Assembly: GCA_002049455.2 (NCBI GenBank)
Contig: KV918851.1
Coordinates: 186,001 to 250,000 of the forward strand
DNA from: Porphyra umbilicalis
Taxonomy: Eukaryota > Rhodophyta > Bangiophyceae > Bangiales > Bangiaceae
Direction of reading: 5' to 3'
Length of the DNA: 64,000 nt
Shown: positions 31,545-43,900 of the stretch, in pieces
How the letters are laid out: each line of letters starts with the position of its first letter
How positions within the stretch are numbered: the stretch's first letter is position 1
Translations under genes and position numbers: made by a program
Notes under the pieces: model-generated
What the model was told of the DNA's origin: nothing
The model's input: only the letters and a program-made list of their open reading frames with translations
Databases searched by the model: none

Positions 31545-32060
31545 CTCTGGTGGTGCCCGACGGACTGGATGTGGTCGTACGGGCACCCGGACGGGTCGGG
31601 CGTACTTCAGGCACCTGCCCGAACCTCCCTGGGCCCTATCCGAGGTCGGTTGAAAAACCGACTTTTGGAAGGGGTCTAAAGGGCTTTAGCCCCGGGGCAG
31701 ATGTGCCATTGTGGGGGGTGGTGCCCGATGGACCGGTTGGGGTCGTACGGGCACCAGGAAGGTCCGGGAGTGCCTCTGGCACCCTCACAAGCCGCCCTTG
31801 GCCCCATCCGAGGTCGGTTGAAAAACCGACTTTCGGAAGGGGTCTTAAGGGGTTTAGATCCCCGGCCAGAACGGTCATTTTGGGGGTGGTGCCCGATGGA
31901 CCGGATGGGGTCCTACGGGCACCAGGGAGGCCCGTAGGTGCCTCTGGCATCCTCGCGGGCCTGTTTTAGCCCCATCGGAGGTCAGTTGAAAAGCCAACTT
32001 CTGGACATGGGGCTAAAGGGCTTTAGACCTCTCTGCATGAAGGGGGTCTGAAGGGCTTTA
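31545..32060. repeat. 168-bp tandem repeat, three units, with hairpins
   Basis: The anchor TGGTGCCCGA is at 31551, 31719 and 31887. Each unit holds a hairpin (GTCGGTT-GAAA-AACCGAC in units one and two, degenerate in three) followed by a CTAAAGGGCTTTAG-type palindrome. It lies in the 3' untranslated region of Copia-2 upstream of the purine run and the LTR. Frames are open because 168 is a multiple of three; I do not call a gene. Confidence 0.8.
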
Positions 32061-32159
32061 GACCCCTCGGTCGGATCGTCCCCGGAGAGCCTTGCACGGA
32101 CTTTCGATGACAGGAATTCGACCGGGTGGCTGCAATTATCCCTGGGGTACTGGGGGGAG

Positions 32160-32526
32160 TGTGAAGTGCACTTTCGCAGTCCCCCAGCGACAAGTGGCCC
32201 TTGCGTAAGTCGTAAATCTTTATATTTGACTGGCGACACTGCCTGTACTGATTTGTAGATCTTTCGGCGGGGAACCCATGTGGGGTTGAGCTCCGGGGGA
32301 GATTTGTGTGGGGAGCGGCACCTTGAGTGTGAGGCTGTGGGCGCCCTCCGGAGGTGCGGGAGCTGCCCTCGAAGGTGTAGTGCGGGCCTTGTCGGCCACG
32401 CCATTGGGGGTGCCTGGGAAGGCGCTGCGGCAGAGGTGGCCTGGGGGATATCAGGCGCGCCTTCGCAAGCCTGGGAACGCCGTGCCTAGTAAAACAACGC
32501 ACCCACTCAACATCATCGACTTCACA
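32160..32526 (+). repeat. 3' LTR of Copia-2 (367 bp)
   Basis: Starts TGTGAAGTGCAC and ends ATCGACTTCACA, in plus orientation, preceded by a purine run (CTGGGGGGAG). Same length as the Copia-1 LTR. No tRNA-iMet-like primer site follows it, as expected of a 3' LTR. Its right edge cuts into the unknown frame at 32531-33911. Confidence 0.85.
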
Positions 32527-32530
32527 GCCG

Positions 32531-33911
32531 GCCACAGTACCGACCGCGTCGGTTGAAATGGGCCATGCCCCAAGGCGGAACCATCCCAGCCGTGCCGGGG
32601 AAGCATAAAATCCGAGCCACGCCCGGCTCCACCACCACGGCCTCCACGGGAAAAACCCCGCCCAACAAGCGGCGGATACCCCTGCCGATCTCGGCGAGGC
32701 GCCAGCGGAGGAGGACGCCGGGGGATGTGATACTCCCCGGACTCGACCGCCTCAGTCCCCGTCTTGTGTGGGCCATCGTCGACTTCCGCAGGAGCAGCCG
32801 ATGAGGCTCCCGTCCGGGGATACTCCCGACTGAGGGACGGGCGAGGAATAACATCCTCGGGGTGGTAGTGGAGGTGTTTCACCCCGGTCCACTCGCGGAG
32901 CCACAACCGCCCCGCCGCCGTGATACCCAGGGTAACCCGGACCCAAACCGTACGGACGGGATTACCCTGTCGTTCCGTCTCAACGCGATCAAACGCGGCC
33001 CAATACATCCCCGTGAGGCACTCCATCACGGCCGACAAAAACACGTCGTTCTCCGACGTGCCGTCGAAGATGGCGAGGAGCCCCATCTGGCGTAAGCCGT
33101 CCACCAACAAGGTGGGCAAGCGGTAAAAAGGCCCCTCTTGGCGGACCTGCCCAGCCACGGCCAGGATCGCGTGGGCCACCCAACCGCTCGCAACGGCGGC
33201 CCGCAGGGGATCCCCTTTCTCGGCGTCCACCAGGTGCATCCCTTGGTGAAAAAGGACGTCAGGGAGACGGGCGAACACGGTGCCGGGCACTTCCACCGAG
33301 GGCCACCAACGGGGAAGATTGGGGAACCCCGAGGACCCCCCCAACATAGGGACGTAGTCCGCCTCAAACTGGCTCCAGGCCACGAGGCAGCCGGACTCGG
33401 TGCGCCACTGTCGCTCCCACATCGCGGGCGTGCGATCAGCCGTCCCGGGGACGACAAAGGAGAAGACCTTGGGGAGGAAGTCCAGGGAGAAGGTCGGATG
33501 CTCCTCCGCCACCGGGCGGGTGAGCTCCGCCCGGAGCGTCTGTAGACGATCCACCACCCCCGCGTCCTCCTCGGAGCGGTAGAAAGGGTAGTCGCTCGAG
33601 GAGGTCCGACGGAGGAAGAACCGTTCCGGGAACGCCTCCCCTAAGCGGCGCTCCACCGCCTCGAGTTTGGCGTGGGTGAGACCCCCCTGACGCCGGCTGG
33701 ACGGCGCGGCCGCGGAACTCGAGTCCAGCCCCTCCCGAAAGGGGCGGAGAGGACTCTCCATGGGCGGGCGATCCCCCCAACCGGGAGGAGACGGCGACCG
33801 ACTCGGCGTCGTCCCCCGTCGAGTAGGAAGCCCGGACTCGCTGCCGTCGTCGGCGGCGGACGAAGACCCAAGAGGAGGGGCGTCGTACAGGGCGGAAGAA
33901 TCCCGCCACAT
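32531..33911 (-). CDS. Unknown protein, possibly Gag-like, 3' end lost
   Basis: I do not recognise this protein. From ATG 33911 (MWRDSSALYDAPPLG) there is a Ser/Pro-rich N-terminus of about 90 residues, then a folded-looking region: LTHAKLEAVERRLGEAFPER, FSLDFLPKVFSFVVPGTADR, WERQWRTESGCLVAWSQF, GQVRQEGPFYRLPTLLVDG and HLHYHPEDVIPRPSLSREY. The tail is Arg/Gly/Pro-rich (GRGFSRGGRGGGAGRG), reminiscent of nucleic-acid-binding tails of Gag-like or ORF1 proteins. It runs into the Copia-2 LTR at 32526. The minus orientation matches the Gypsy element just to the right, so it may belong to a second retroelement. Treated as a fossil of unknown family. Confidence 0.4.
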
Positions 33912-34455
33912 CGCGAAGGGATAACCCTGATACGCACACGGGGGTGACTGCCTCCCGTCGTGTACCAGACCACGGTGAAAACTCGGTGACAGACCGACCG
34001 TCCACGAGCAGGGCTATGTGTGGCTGTCTGCCCGCGACACCCCAGCGAGGGGGAGCGAGGGAGTTTATGCCTCGCTGCAGAGAATGGACCAGGGGAAGAC
34101 CCCACCAGAGGCCCCACCACACCGAACGCCGGCGGGACGCGCGGCGCTTGGGGGGTAGGATATGTAGTGCCTGGGGGCGGGCAACCCCCCCCAGAGGCCC
34201 GGGAACCGGGGTCGGAACCGGGGCGAAGCCTCTGGAACCCGGCACCCACACCCACTGTGGCCCCTTTTGGGGCCCCACCTCGGGGAATGCCCACGTATGG
34301 GGCGGCGGCAGCCGGAACGGGCGCGGGCCCCATTGGCGCTCGGGCGAGAACCCCAGCCAGCAAGGCAATCCGTCAGCAGGGCACTCGGGTTTCCGGTTGG
34401 AACGGGCGTCGACCAGGGAGTCCTCCTGTGACAATTGGGACTTGCGTAATTGGAT
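33912..34455. other. Intergenic between unknown frame and Gypsy remnant
   Basis: Frames are open on the minus strand, but the text is Pro/Gly/Arg-rich without recognisable motifs. It may be a 5' leader of the unknown frame at 32531-33911. Confidence 0.25.
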
Positions 34456-37400
34456 TTAGCGCCATCGCGTAATTCCGATAGGGCGCTCCGGGACTTGTAT
34501 TGATGTATGCTTTTCGTGGGCAGTATTCCCCGACTCTTTCTCTCTTTCGGAGTGAAGGGGCCATAGGGCCCCGGAGGGGGTTCTGGGGGAGGTCCTATGG
34601 AGCCGGCATGGGGACATGGGGTGTGCGCGTGGGTTTATGAGTGGGAACAGCGGGGCTCGGCCCCACCGTCCAGGAAAAAAAGCAAGCCTGTCTCCCCCAG
34701 AATCCTTCGTCCTCGCCGTTGGGATTACCCGACTATAAAGCGACCGTTGTGGTATCGGGCCGGCGGTGACTTCCGCTACGGCGATACGGTGGGCACGTCC
34801 CCTTCCCGGTGGGTGCCGGGGGGCCGTGGCACCACACTCTCCTTCGGAACGCGAGAAAACGATCGCGTCATCCAGATATACTAGGCATAAGTGCCGCTTC
34901 ACGTCGGCCAGGATCATAGCCATGGCTCTTTGGAACATCGCAGTGGCGTTGCACAGCCCAAAGGAGAGGCGCACGAACTGCTACGCGCATGTGTGACACG
35001 TGAAGTCCCTGAGGTGCTTGTCCTCCTCGGCTACTGGTTTATGCCAGCAGCCCGCGTTACATTCCACGGTGAAGGACACACTGGCGTCCCCTGAGGAATC
35101 AATGCACTCGTCCATCCTGGGGATGGGGTACGCATCCTTGATAGTCATCAAGTTGAGCTTTCTGTAACTGATACAGAAGCGTCCCGAACCATATAGGTTC
35201 AGTACCATCACCACAGGGCTAGCACATTCTCCGCCGGCGCGTTCAAAAACTTCCATCGAGCATATACGCTCGACTTCAGCTTTCTCTCTCTCCCGGGCCA
35301 TGGGCCCGGCCTGCTTGGGATGCTGCCGTAAGGGGACAGGCCCGGGCTTCAGTCGGATCCGGTGTTCCACACCTCGGATCAAGCCAAGCTTGCCTTCCCA
35401 TACGGAGGCATGCTTTTTGAGGAGGGCCTTCACGGCCCCCGACCATTCCGTCGACTCCGAAAAAGCGTCTACCTCAGGTAGAGGGGGTTTCTTGACCCCC
35501 TCGGCGGCGTCGGGAGCTCCTCGAGCCAGCTCTCCGAGACTTCATAGGTCGGTCCCTCATGGGCGTCGATACAACCAATGGTCATATCTGTCGTTAAACG
35601 TGACGGCGTGACACCCTGGTGCATCACCTGGATGGTTACTGGCTCATTCGCCATCATGATGGCGGGACCCTGAGCGGCCTGTATGCCATGCTTATGGTAT
35701 AAGGCGGGTCGCACTTTCACGAGGCCGCGTGTAGGTACTCCTCACCGCAACGTCGGCAATGGTCCCGGGTTGAACTCTGGTCTTCCGGGCCAGCTTAAAC
35801 TGAGCCGGAGTCCATCCGAGACAAGCACAGACCACCGAGGTGGAGGCATCGGGGCGCCCTCTTGGGGATCCCCGTCTCTTGATCGGCACCTTGGCCCCGT
35901 TGAGGAGTTCCACATGTTGCTCCTGAGTCGCGATATTCTTAGTTGCGACATCAATAAAGGAGGTGCCCAGGATTGATGGTACACTCATGTTGTTTACAAC
36001 TCTGAAGGAGATACAGGAGTTCTGACCCCCGAGGGTCACACCAAGACAAACAGGACCAACAATGGGGAGCCAGCCCCCATTGACGGCGTGAAACAGCTTC
36101 CCGAGATCACCCAACGGTTGTAGTGGGGTGTCTACCGGCAGTAACCGCCGGTCTATTAGGGTCGGGCCACTCTCGGTATCTAAGTTAGCCCGGGAAGTGA
36201 GATCAAACCCTGCCGTCAGGAATAACCGGATGGCTAGTTGATACCTTGAAGAGGACATAAAATCGCAATGCGTGCCCTCCGGGGGCCTCCCTTGGGACGC
36301 CCCTGGTACTCGACTCGGCCTATTACTCCCGGCCCTCAGGGAAGACTTACATCTTCGATCTGCCCCTGCTTTTGTCGGAGCGGGTGGGACCAGCCCACCC
36401 GCTACTCGTTTCCCGATGGGGAGCTGCCCTCCTCGTAGTGCTCTTCGGCGCCCTTCCCAAGGGAGGGCGAATCATCCGAGGACGACTACGGTGGGCCGTA
36501 GTGGTGTTTCACCGCCGCCACCGGCTGCGTTCGCCGGAGATCCTCCTCGTTCTTGCGGCGCACTTCGCACAGCTCCAGGAAGGCTGTCGTTAGCAGGGCT
36601 CTTGTCCCCGCATCAAGGCGGGGCACACCTTGAATACATGCCCTCGCATGTTACATGCGAGGCAGTTATTCTTCCGGAGTCGCCCCGGGCGACCCTTGTC
36701 GTCTCGGGGAGGACCAGGTGGGGCTTCCCGAACATTGGATGCGGTCCGTCGGGAAGGTCCAGGGGGGACTTCCCCCACCTTAGCGGGAGCCCATCGGGAA
36801 TGACCCGGGGGGGCTGCCCCCCCCTGAGGAGGGGCCCATCGGGAAGGACCCGGAGGGGCTTCCGCCATCTCAGGTGGGGCCCATCGGGAAGGACCCAGAG
36901 GGGCTTCCCCCACCTGAGGTGCGGCCGTTACCGCCGCGGTTACATACTTCCTCGGTGCTGGCCGGGCAGCTCGACGCTCCCGACGGGTGTCTCCATCCCT
37001 TCGCTCCTGATGGCCTCTACGACAGACGTCACCCATTCGCTGGGAACATTGCACCAGCAGATTCATCTGAATTGTGCTGGTGTTATGCTCGCGCACATCT
37101 GCGCGAACCTCCCAGCCAAATCCCTGCGTATAGCGACTTTTCATCTTTCCTTCTGTGTTCATATATCCACACAGGCGACGTAGCCCCTGAAAGCATACGT
37201 AGTACTCACTCTCGGTCTCGTCCGCCTCTTGGGCGTCCCCATGAAACAGAGTGTCTTGATTTCGTAGCGACTGCTCATCCGCATACTTGTGGAGGAGCCA
37301 GTTGATCAGCTCCATGTAGGAGCTGACCTCTCCGCTCCACCCCCCTTGGAGGGACGGCATGATTGTGTATAGCTCCCTCTTGAGGTCACCCTTAGTGAGC

Positions 37401-38740
37401 TCGGGGAGGAGGTAGAGGGCTCTGCCCTCCGATACATCATCGTCGTCGCCCGCTTTCACGAAGCGGCTGAGGAATTCAAAGACGCCTAATGCGGGCGTCC
37501 CATCCCATTCTGCCTCACGGCCAAGTGTGACCGAGACATCCTTACGCAGACGAGCTAGGCCGTGCGCCATGGTCCGGTCATACCGGAAATAGAAATTCGC
37601 AAAGGCGGACGTCGAGCAATCTAAAATTGCTGCATAGCGATCATCCACTGGGGTGATCTTGGCAGGGATCCGTCGACGGAGTTTCCCTTCCAGCTCGCGC
37701 CCTAGGGCGCGAGTCACAGAGCGACGGGGCGCATGGCGACCCCCCTCTCCCCCGGAGTACTCTCCATCCGAGGAGGAGGAACACATCCGTCGACGACGGC
37801 GCCGGGACCGTCGTGTGGTCCCGATGGCTGTCTCAAAAAAAGACAGCCGCTCATTCAAGGGGCGATTCAAAGCGTTCAAAGAATCCCGTAGGGCGGCCGA
37901 TAAGACCGCTGCATCCTGGGCCCCCATGGGGGCCCGATCTCCACCTCCACGAGGACATGTACGGTGTGGCCCGGCGGCTCTCGCTCGCCCGGCCCGTCCA
38001 TCATACGGCCCCTAAGGCAGAGGGGGATCCGCTTGGTCCCTCTCGCGCGGGGGTCGAGGAGGAGGAGGCGGGAATGCTCCTCCGGCTCGGCCCTCCACAC
38101 CTTGAGCGTGAAGAGACGCGAATGCCCTACCGTCTGCGCCCCCCGCACCTTGGGGGGGAATAGACGAGAAAGCTCTTCTGTCTGTGCCCCGCTGACCTTG
38201 CGGGGTAAGAGACGGGAATTCTGTTCCGCCTGCGCTCCCCTCACCTTGGGGGGGAAGAAACGGGAATAGCCCTCCGTCTCCACCCCCATCGCCAGGCACG
38301 CCACGTTCTGACGTGGTCGAGCCCGCACGATCCCCCGTCCGAGCAGGGATTGCTCCGGGGCCCCCGGCCCCCGAGCCCTCGCTGGCTCCGTCACGGTCAC
38401 CCCGGGACGTGTCGCCGGTGCCCTGGGCGCCGGACTCCATCACTCCCGGTACGTCCATTACGGGAAGACTCCGTCCTCCTTCGGGAACAATCTGTAACCT
38501 CAGACAACAACAGCAACTCAGTGACACCCAAGGGTAAGACAAAGACACAGCAGAAAGACCACCGTAACACAGGACAAAGGGTAGACCCGACTGATCAAGA
38601 AGGGCCAGACTCTGATTCCCCGCTGATGCATCAAATGTAGTGGTTTCTGCCCGCAAGGCCGACCGGGCGAGACTCCGTCGGAAACCCAGCACAACATGTC
38701 GAGCGACACAAAAGAGAAAGAACAAGGACGCCTGGATCAC
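34456..38740 (-). mobile_element. Broken Ty3/Gypsy retroelement (Gag, protease, part of reverse transcriptase)
   Basis: Read on the minus strand. The Gag region is about 38460-36590: a repeat-rich N-terminus, the capsid-like core, Pro-rich repeats (PPGPSRWAPP), then a zinc knuckle CLACNMRGHVFKVC. The protease-like region (36258-35692) has LDTESGPTLIDRR. Reverse transcriptase (35433 to about 34840) has the Gypsy-type RKLNLMTIKDAYPIPRMDE, then FGLCNATAMFQRAM and VYLDDAIVFSR. RNase H and integrase are not seen after it. LTRs were not identified on either side. It is a fossil with four or more breaks and is more decayed than the Copia copies. Confidence 0.8.
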
Positions 38741-40273
38741 AGGACGCGCAGCGCACTAGAACGCCGGAACTAACGAAAACGCAACGCTGATCAATTCATG
38801 GAAGAATGCCGACCCAGGAACAAATACTCATATACCTTCAGGAGAAGCAAAACGCGCACGAGCCTAGCCCACGAGAACGGTCATGGGGGGACCGGTGCCC
38901 GACGGGCCATGGTTCCGGAGCAGGGGCCTCTGGTGGCCCGTGCCGCGGATCAAATAACACTGTTCCACTGGAAGAGATATCTGGCCCACTCACTTGGGTC
39001 AGCTAGGAATGATAAGTCCCCCGAAATCCCAAGGGACGTAAGCCCAGGAATTTCCAATTCTTCGTTGGAAGTTCCTAGGGAATACCTTCGTCGGCCGATA
39101 TGTGATCTCGGCTCGGGGTTCCGCCCCGGTTGAGAAAAGCATCCACAAGCTTCCCGGCCCCTCCAGGGGGCCCAGATCGAATGGGCTTGCGCCCCTTTCG
39201 TCTGTGTCAGGCCCCTTATTTGGGGCCTGATCAGGCGGTGCTCCTTCTCGCACCCCCCTGGAGGGAATGTCACGTGTATGGCCTGGAACCACGCTTGGTG
39301 CCTGCTCGAGGGGGCGCCACACGTCAGTCCCCTCTGGGGAGCGCTACGCGGGTGCTCGCGGCGGGGATGGCCATCCCCGGCCTCGGCCGGGGGGTCGTGC
39401 CATCCGAGTCAGTGGGGTTTCCCCCAAAAGTTCGTTGGAGGTATTCATGTCTGGCACCGTTGAGACACGTGGTATTGCAGATTTCATTGCTTGAATCTAT
39501 GCTGCGGCATGCGACTCACATGTGGTACGGCAAGTGGGCAAGCCGCATAGAACAGAACGACAGAGATGAAGAGGGCGTAAACCAATGATGCCATGAAGAG
39601 AGAGGAATACACCACAGAGCGCACAGTCGACGTAACTGACGTCAGCGCAAGGTAAACAGAGCGCGTGCAACGTGTCTAGATCCCACGCGCCGGTACTGAT
39701 CTGACCACCCCGAAGGACTCCCAGCTCTCTCCTCCCGCCGATCCGCCCGCCCTTCCCCCCCCCAAGCCCCCCGCAGAACATACCGGTGCGCCTGTGTAGC
39801 AGCAAGATAAAGAACAAAGCAGAGTGCAGAAGATCATCAACATCCACGTCGTACCAACGGAAAAACAAAGGGAAAAAGCAAAGGCAACATAATGCAGCGA
39901 TCGTGAGGGTCCTTGTTCCAAGTCCAAGCACATCGTAGGCACAAGGAAATAGCTGTTGGAAACGCCAACGTCAGAAAAAAAATTGTCCCAGCGGATCCAA
40001 CATGTCCACGGGACACTCAAAGATTGAAACATAGAAAGACGCTGACCACGCAGGCACACCCACGTACCGAGCACACATGCACGACAAGGTGCACAAAATG
40101 ACCATTTAGAAAGAAGTGATGCGCATGTTACGGACCCCACACGGTGAGGAGCGACCCCACGGCCAAGTCAGCAACGGGTCAGGCACGCGCAAGGGACGTC
40201 GTCAGACGAATCCGCCACCGCCGTCCTGTCGGGAAGCCAACGTGGGTCTGTCCCGTCTTCAGGGTATGGTCCG
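38741..40273. other. Intergenic, no gene seen
   Basis: About 1.5 kb between the Gypsy remnant and the Mutator-like element. It may include the Gypsy 5' LTR, but no repeat partner was found. Frames are short and not protein-like. Confidence 0.3.
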
Positions 40274-40983
40274 TAGGGATTGTGCTCGCGCAGGATGTGC
40301 AGGTTAGGATTTGCAGCATTCGACGAGCGGGACAGTATTCGTGGCCCGTAACGATGTAACGAACACGCCGGCTGCCAATGGGGAGACGCTCAAATCGATA
40401 CGACAAATCTCCCAGGACCCCCTCGAGACGCTGCAGACGGTGCTTGGGATCCAATCGCGTGCTTTGTTTGCTCCCGTGAGGCGCACGCGACCGCCCACGC
40501 CCCGCCCCCGCACCACACGACGATGTCTACGCGAAGAAGAGCGTGACACCTGGCCGAACCCGCCGTTCAGCTGCCACCACAGGGGGTCGCCGCTGTGTGC
40601 GGCACTGTGGAGTGCGGAAGAGCCGCGGCCGGCCGCCGGCGGCAGCCGAGCACCATGGCCAGGCGGCCACACCCCACAATTTGTGGTCGCCAGGCGCGGA
40701 TGCCCTCATCCGTGGTGCTGAGAGACCCACCCCCACACACGGACGCACACGCGATAAGAACGTCACGTCGGCTGGGGTGCGCCTCGGGACAGCCCCCGGG
40801 CCCGCCGCCCAGCCCACCGTCGCGCCCACCTTCGTGCCCACCGGCGTCCCGCCGTCGCGCCCACCGTCGCGCCCACCGTCGTGCCCACTGGCGTCCCGCC
40901 GTCCTGCCCCATGCTCGCTGCGGCTCCGGCCACGACCACGCTGCCTACGGCCGCGCAACCGACCATCTACTGATTGAGGCTCC

Positions 40984-43900
40984 ATGGAGCCTTTCGAGGC
41001 GGCCCCGGCCCGGGGATATCGACTCAACCGCTACGTATTTGCGGCCGAGATACATCACCTGGACGGCATGCCAATGTACCTGCGCACGCACATTGATGGC
41101 GTCGCCTACGTTTATTACTGCAACGACGGTGAGACGGCGGAGAGCGCGACCGACCGTCTATACGACGGGCTGGGGGGAGCAAGCCTCGCCGAGCCGTCTT
41201 TGTCTTCTGACGCGGGCGCCAAGGCGCTGAAACGAGGCAGCCACGGGTCGTGGATCAGCCACGTGTCGTTTCATGGCAAGGTGGAGCAAGCCCGCACGAG
41301 CAGCGGCACCTGCGCCGCCCCTCTCGTTTGCCCGAATATGCACGTCCACCTCCGGACCGTCCCGTATGCTGTGACGACGTACGATGCAGAAGACGAGAAT
41401 CTGACCGCCGCCATCGCCAACGCGGAGCTGGAGCGGTCCCCTTCGTACCGCGCCAAGCAGCAGACGCTGAGCTTTTTCCGCTCGCGGGCCGCCATGCCGT
41501 GTCCCCACCAGGGGTTGTCAGGATATGGTTTTTGGGCCGTGATAGGATACGGATACACGCCGATCCTCCGTATCTGATTACGGATAACTCCCTAAGCTGA
41601 GATCCGGATCAGGATATCTGCCTCCGGAACCGGATATTTGAGTAGATTATATTCGTATCCGGATACGATTATTGGATCCGAATATAATCCCCCAAGTCCG
41701 ACAGACAGCTCAACTAGAGCCCAAGAAGAACGCCATCCAGCCGTTGTTCGAGTGCTAAATGGACGTCAGTACGACTTGAAATCCACACTTGATTTCAACT
41801 TCCCAACGGGCGCCGTCAAGGCGGTACGCCGCCGTTTGTGTAAACGGACGTCGGAATGGCCGTTCTGAATCTCGTGTCACACTCTGACAACAACGCAATC
41901 GGATCGAGTCGCGTGATTGAACGGTTCCACAGGGGTCAGGCTGGATCGCCGCTTGTCGCTGCCAAACGTTCGGACATCAATACCCCGATTGTCGGCACGC
42001 GAAAAGAGAGGTCGACTGCGTTTAACCAGAATTCTCCAGATGCGGGAAGCCTCATAGCCATATATATCCCTATATCCTGACTCTCATATCTGGGATACGG
42101 ATCCGATAAAATCTCGCAATTTCTGTCGGACAGTATAGATGAATCCTCTCCTCCTTTTCTCATAATGCATTTTGGATATGCGTCCCCGGCTCGTATCCGA
42201 AGTGGATACGGATATAATCCACGGATATCATCCTCGGGGATATATCCATGACAACCCCTGGTCCCCACGTCCGCTGAGACTACCATGCGCTCGGCGCGAC
42301 CACGCCCGAAACCGTGTACGGGACTGATGCGGTTGCGCCCCCTGCATACTGGCCATTGGTTTGCGGGCTGCACGGCGTACAACAACGAACACAGCCACCG
42401 CTTTGTGCTGGTGCCCCCTTCTGTTGACATGGAGATGCTGCAGGATCTGTTTGACGACCCCGACAAAGCTGACGCCCGCACTGAGCCGCCCGCGAGCTGC
42501 CTGTACACGGATTCGCGCTGGGCGCGCCACCACCCATGCCCGCTTGAGCCCGAGCGTGGCGTCCGCCTCGTGCCCGCAGGGACGACACCTGACGGCTCGG
42601 GCCCTGTGCGCCTGACCATCTACTCTTTTACCAAGCCCGCGCTCGCTAGATATGCTATCTTGTTGCTGACCGGTGTGCACACCCAGCCCCGCGGTATCCG
42701 AGCCATCCCACGGGGCCACCTGAGAAGGCACGTATTTGACAATCTCCAGCTGGACCCAACGAGCACCCGCGCTCAACTAGATAAGCGCATCCGCGACGAG
42801 TTGCAGCTACGACCAAATTCGGCCGCCATCCGCCACGCATGGGCCGACCATCGACTCGCCAACAATCCGCTCGGGGAGGACCAGGTCAGGGTGATGTCCC
42901 GCCTGGCTGTCTCCGCCGGGGGGCCCCAATACATCTGCAAGGTGGTCATTTGCGCCCGCTCCCACGAAAATCCGGACTGCCCGTACAGCTACGACACATT
43001 CTACTTGGACGCCTTGATGGACGGGGCCGGCCTGCAGAGCTCCTTTTGTGCGGTCATTAGCTTCAAAGACTTCACCCCCATCGGCGCTGCCCCCGACGGA
43101 ACTAACCCACAGTGGCTTTTGTTCTGACCAACAATCTTGTCGACTCGCTTGCAGCGCACTGCAACTGTCTTCAAGGCCGCAACGCTGGGGGAGAGTGCTG
43201 ACCTGTACCGAGAGCTGTTTGAGGAGTTATTACGCGAGTGTGGCTTTCACGGGCAGACGATTCCATTGGTAGGGACCGCAGTGACTGAGAGAACCGTCGA
43301 GGGAGTGCGCCCGCGCGAGTTGGTCTCGCTGACTGCTGACTTCTGTGCCGCGCAGGCGGACTGTGCGGCGATTACGCTCGCCAAGAAGGCCGGCCTCGCC
43401 AACGCTGTCGACGCTGCGCGCGCCTTCCTGCGCGGCTGCTCGGTGCACTACCAACGCTCCGTGCAGCGGATTCCGCTGGACCGCGACAATGCCGACAGGG
43501 ACAAGTGGACGCGCCCGCTCTCTGCCTCCTAGACCGTCTCCACGCTGCGCGATGCCAACCACCTGCTCCATGACCTCCAAGATCACAACCACAAGAGAGT
43601 TCGAGACTGGTCTGTCTGGGCGTCTCAGGACGTTATCCGCCACATGCTGTTCCCACGAGTTTACAGCCGCTTGCACGCGGACCTGCTCGTTGCCGTGCCG
43701 GCCAATACCAACAAGCAGGAGAGCCGCCACCACGCCAACGCCGCACACTCTCCGCCTGGCCAGCTGCTCCGAGTCATCACCCATCACGAGCGCCTGGAGA
43801 AGCAAGACATGGACTGGGTTTATGGCCGCGGCAACGAAGGCAGCGAGAATCACCGCCCCCTCAACACCGAGCGACGCTACATACGCCAAGCCCAACGCAG

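Larger units (their letters stand above)
19171..32526 (+). mobile_element. Copia-2: broken Ty1/Copia LTR retroelement with two nested insertions
   Basis: The surviving parts are 19171-21983 (integrase onward to the end of Pol), 30776-30973, 31526-32159 (3' untranslated region) and the 3' LTR (32160-32526). It is interrupted by the Harbinger transposon at 21984-30772 and by the MITE at 30974-31525. The 5' LTR and Gag are absent from the window. A purine run (CTGGGGGGAG) lies just before the 3' LTR, as expected of a polypurine tract, which is why I assign that LTR to this copy. Fossil, about three breaks in the remaining Pol. It is older than the two insertions it carries. Confidence 0.85.

Noticed and set aside
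32160-32526. Solo LTR unrelated to Copia-2
   Set aside because: Plus orientation, a purine run immediately before it and the absence of a primer site after it fit the 3' LTR of Copia-2 better.
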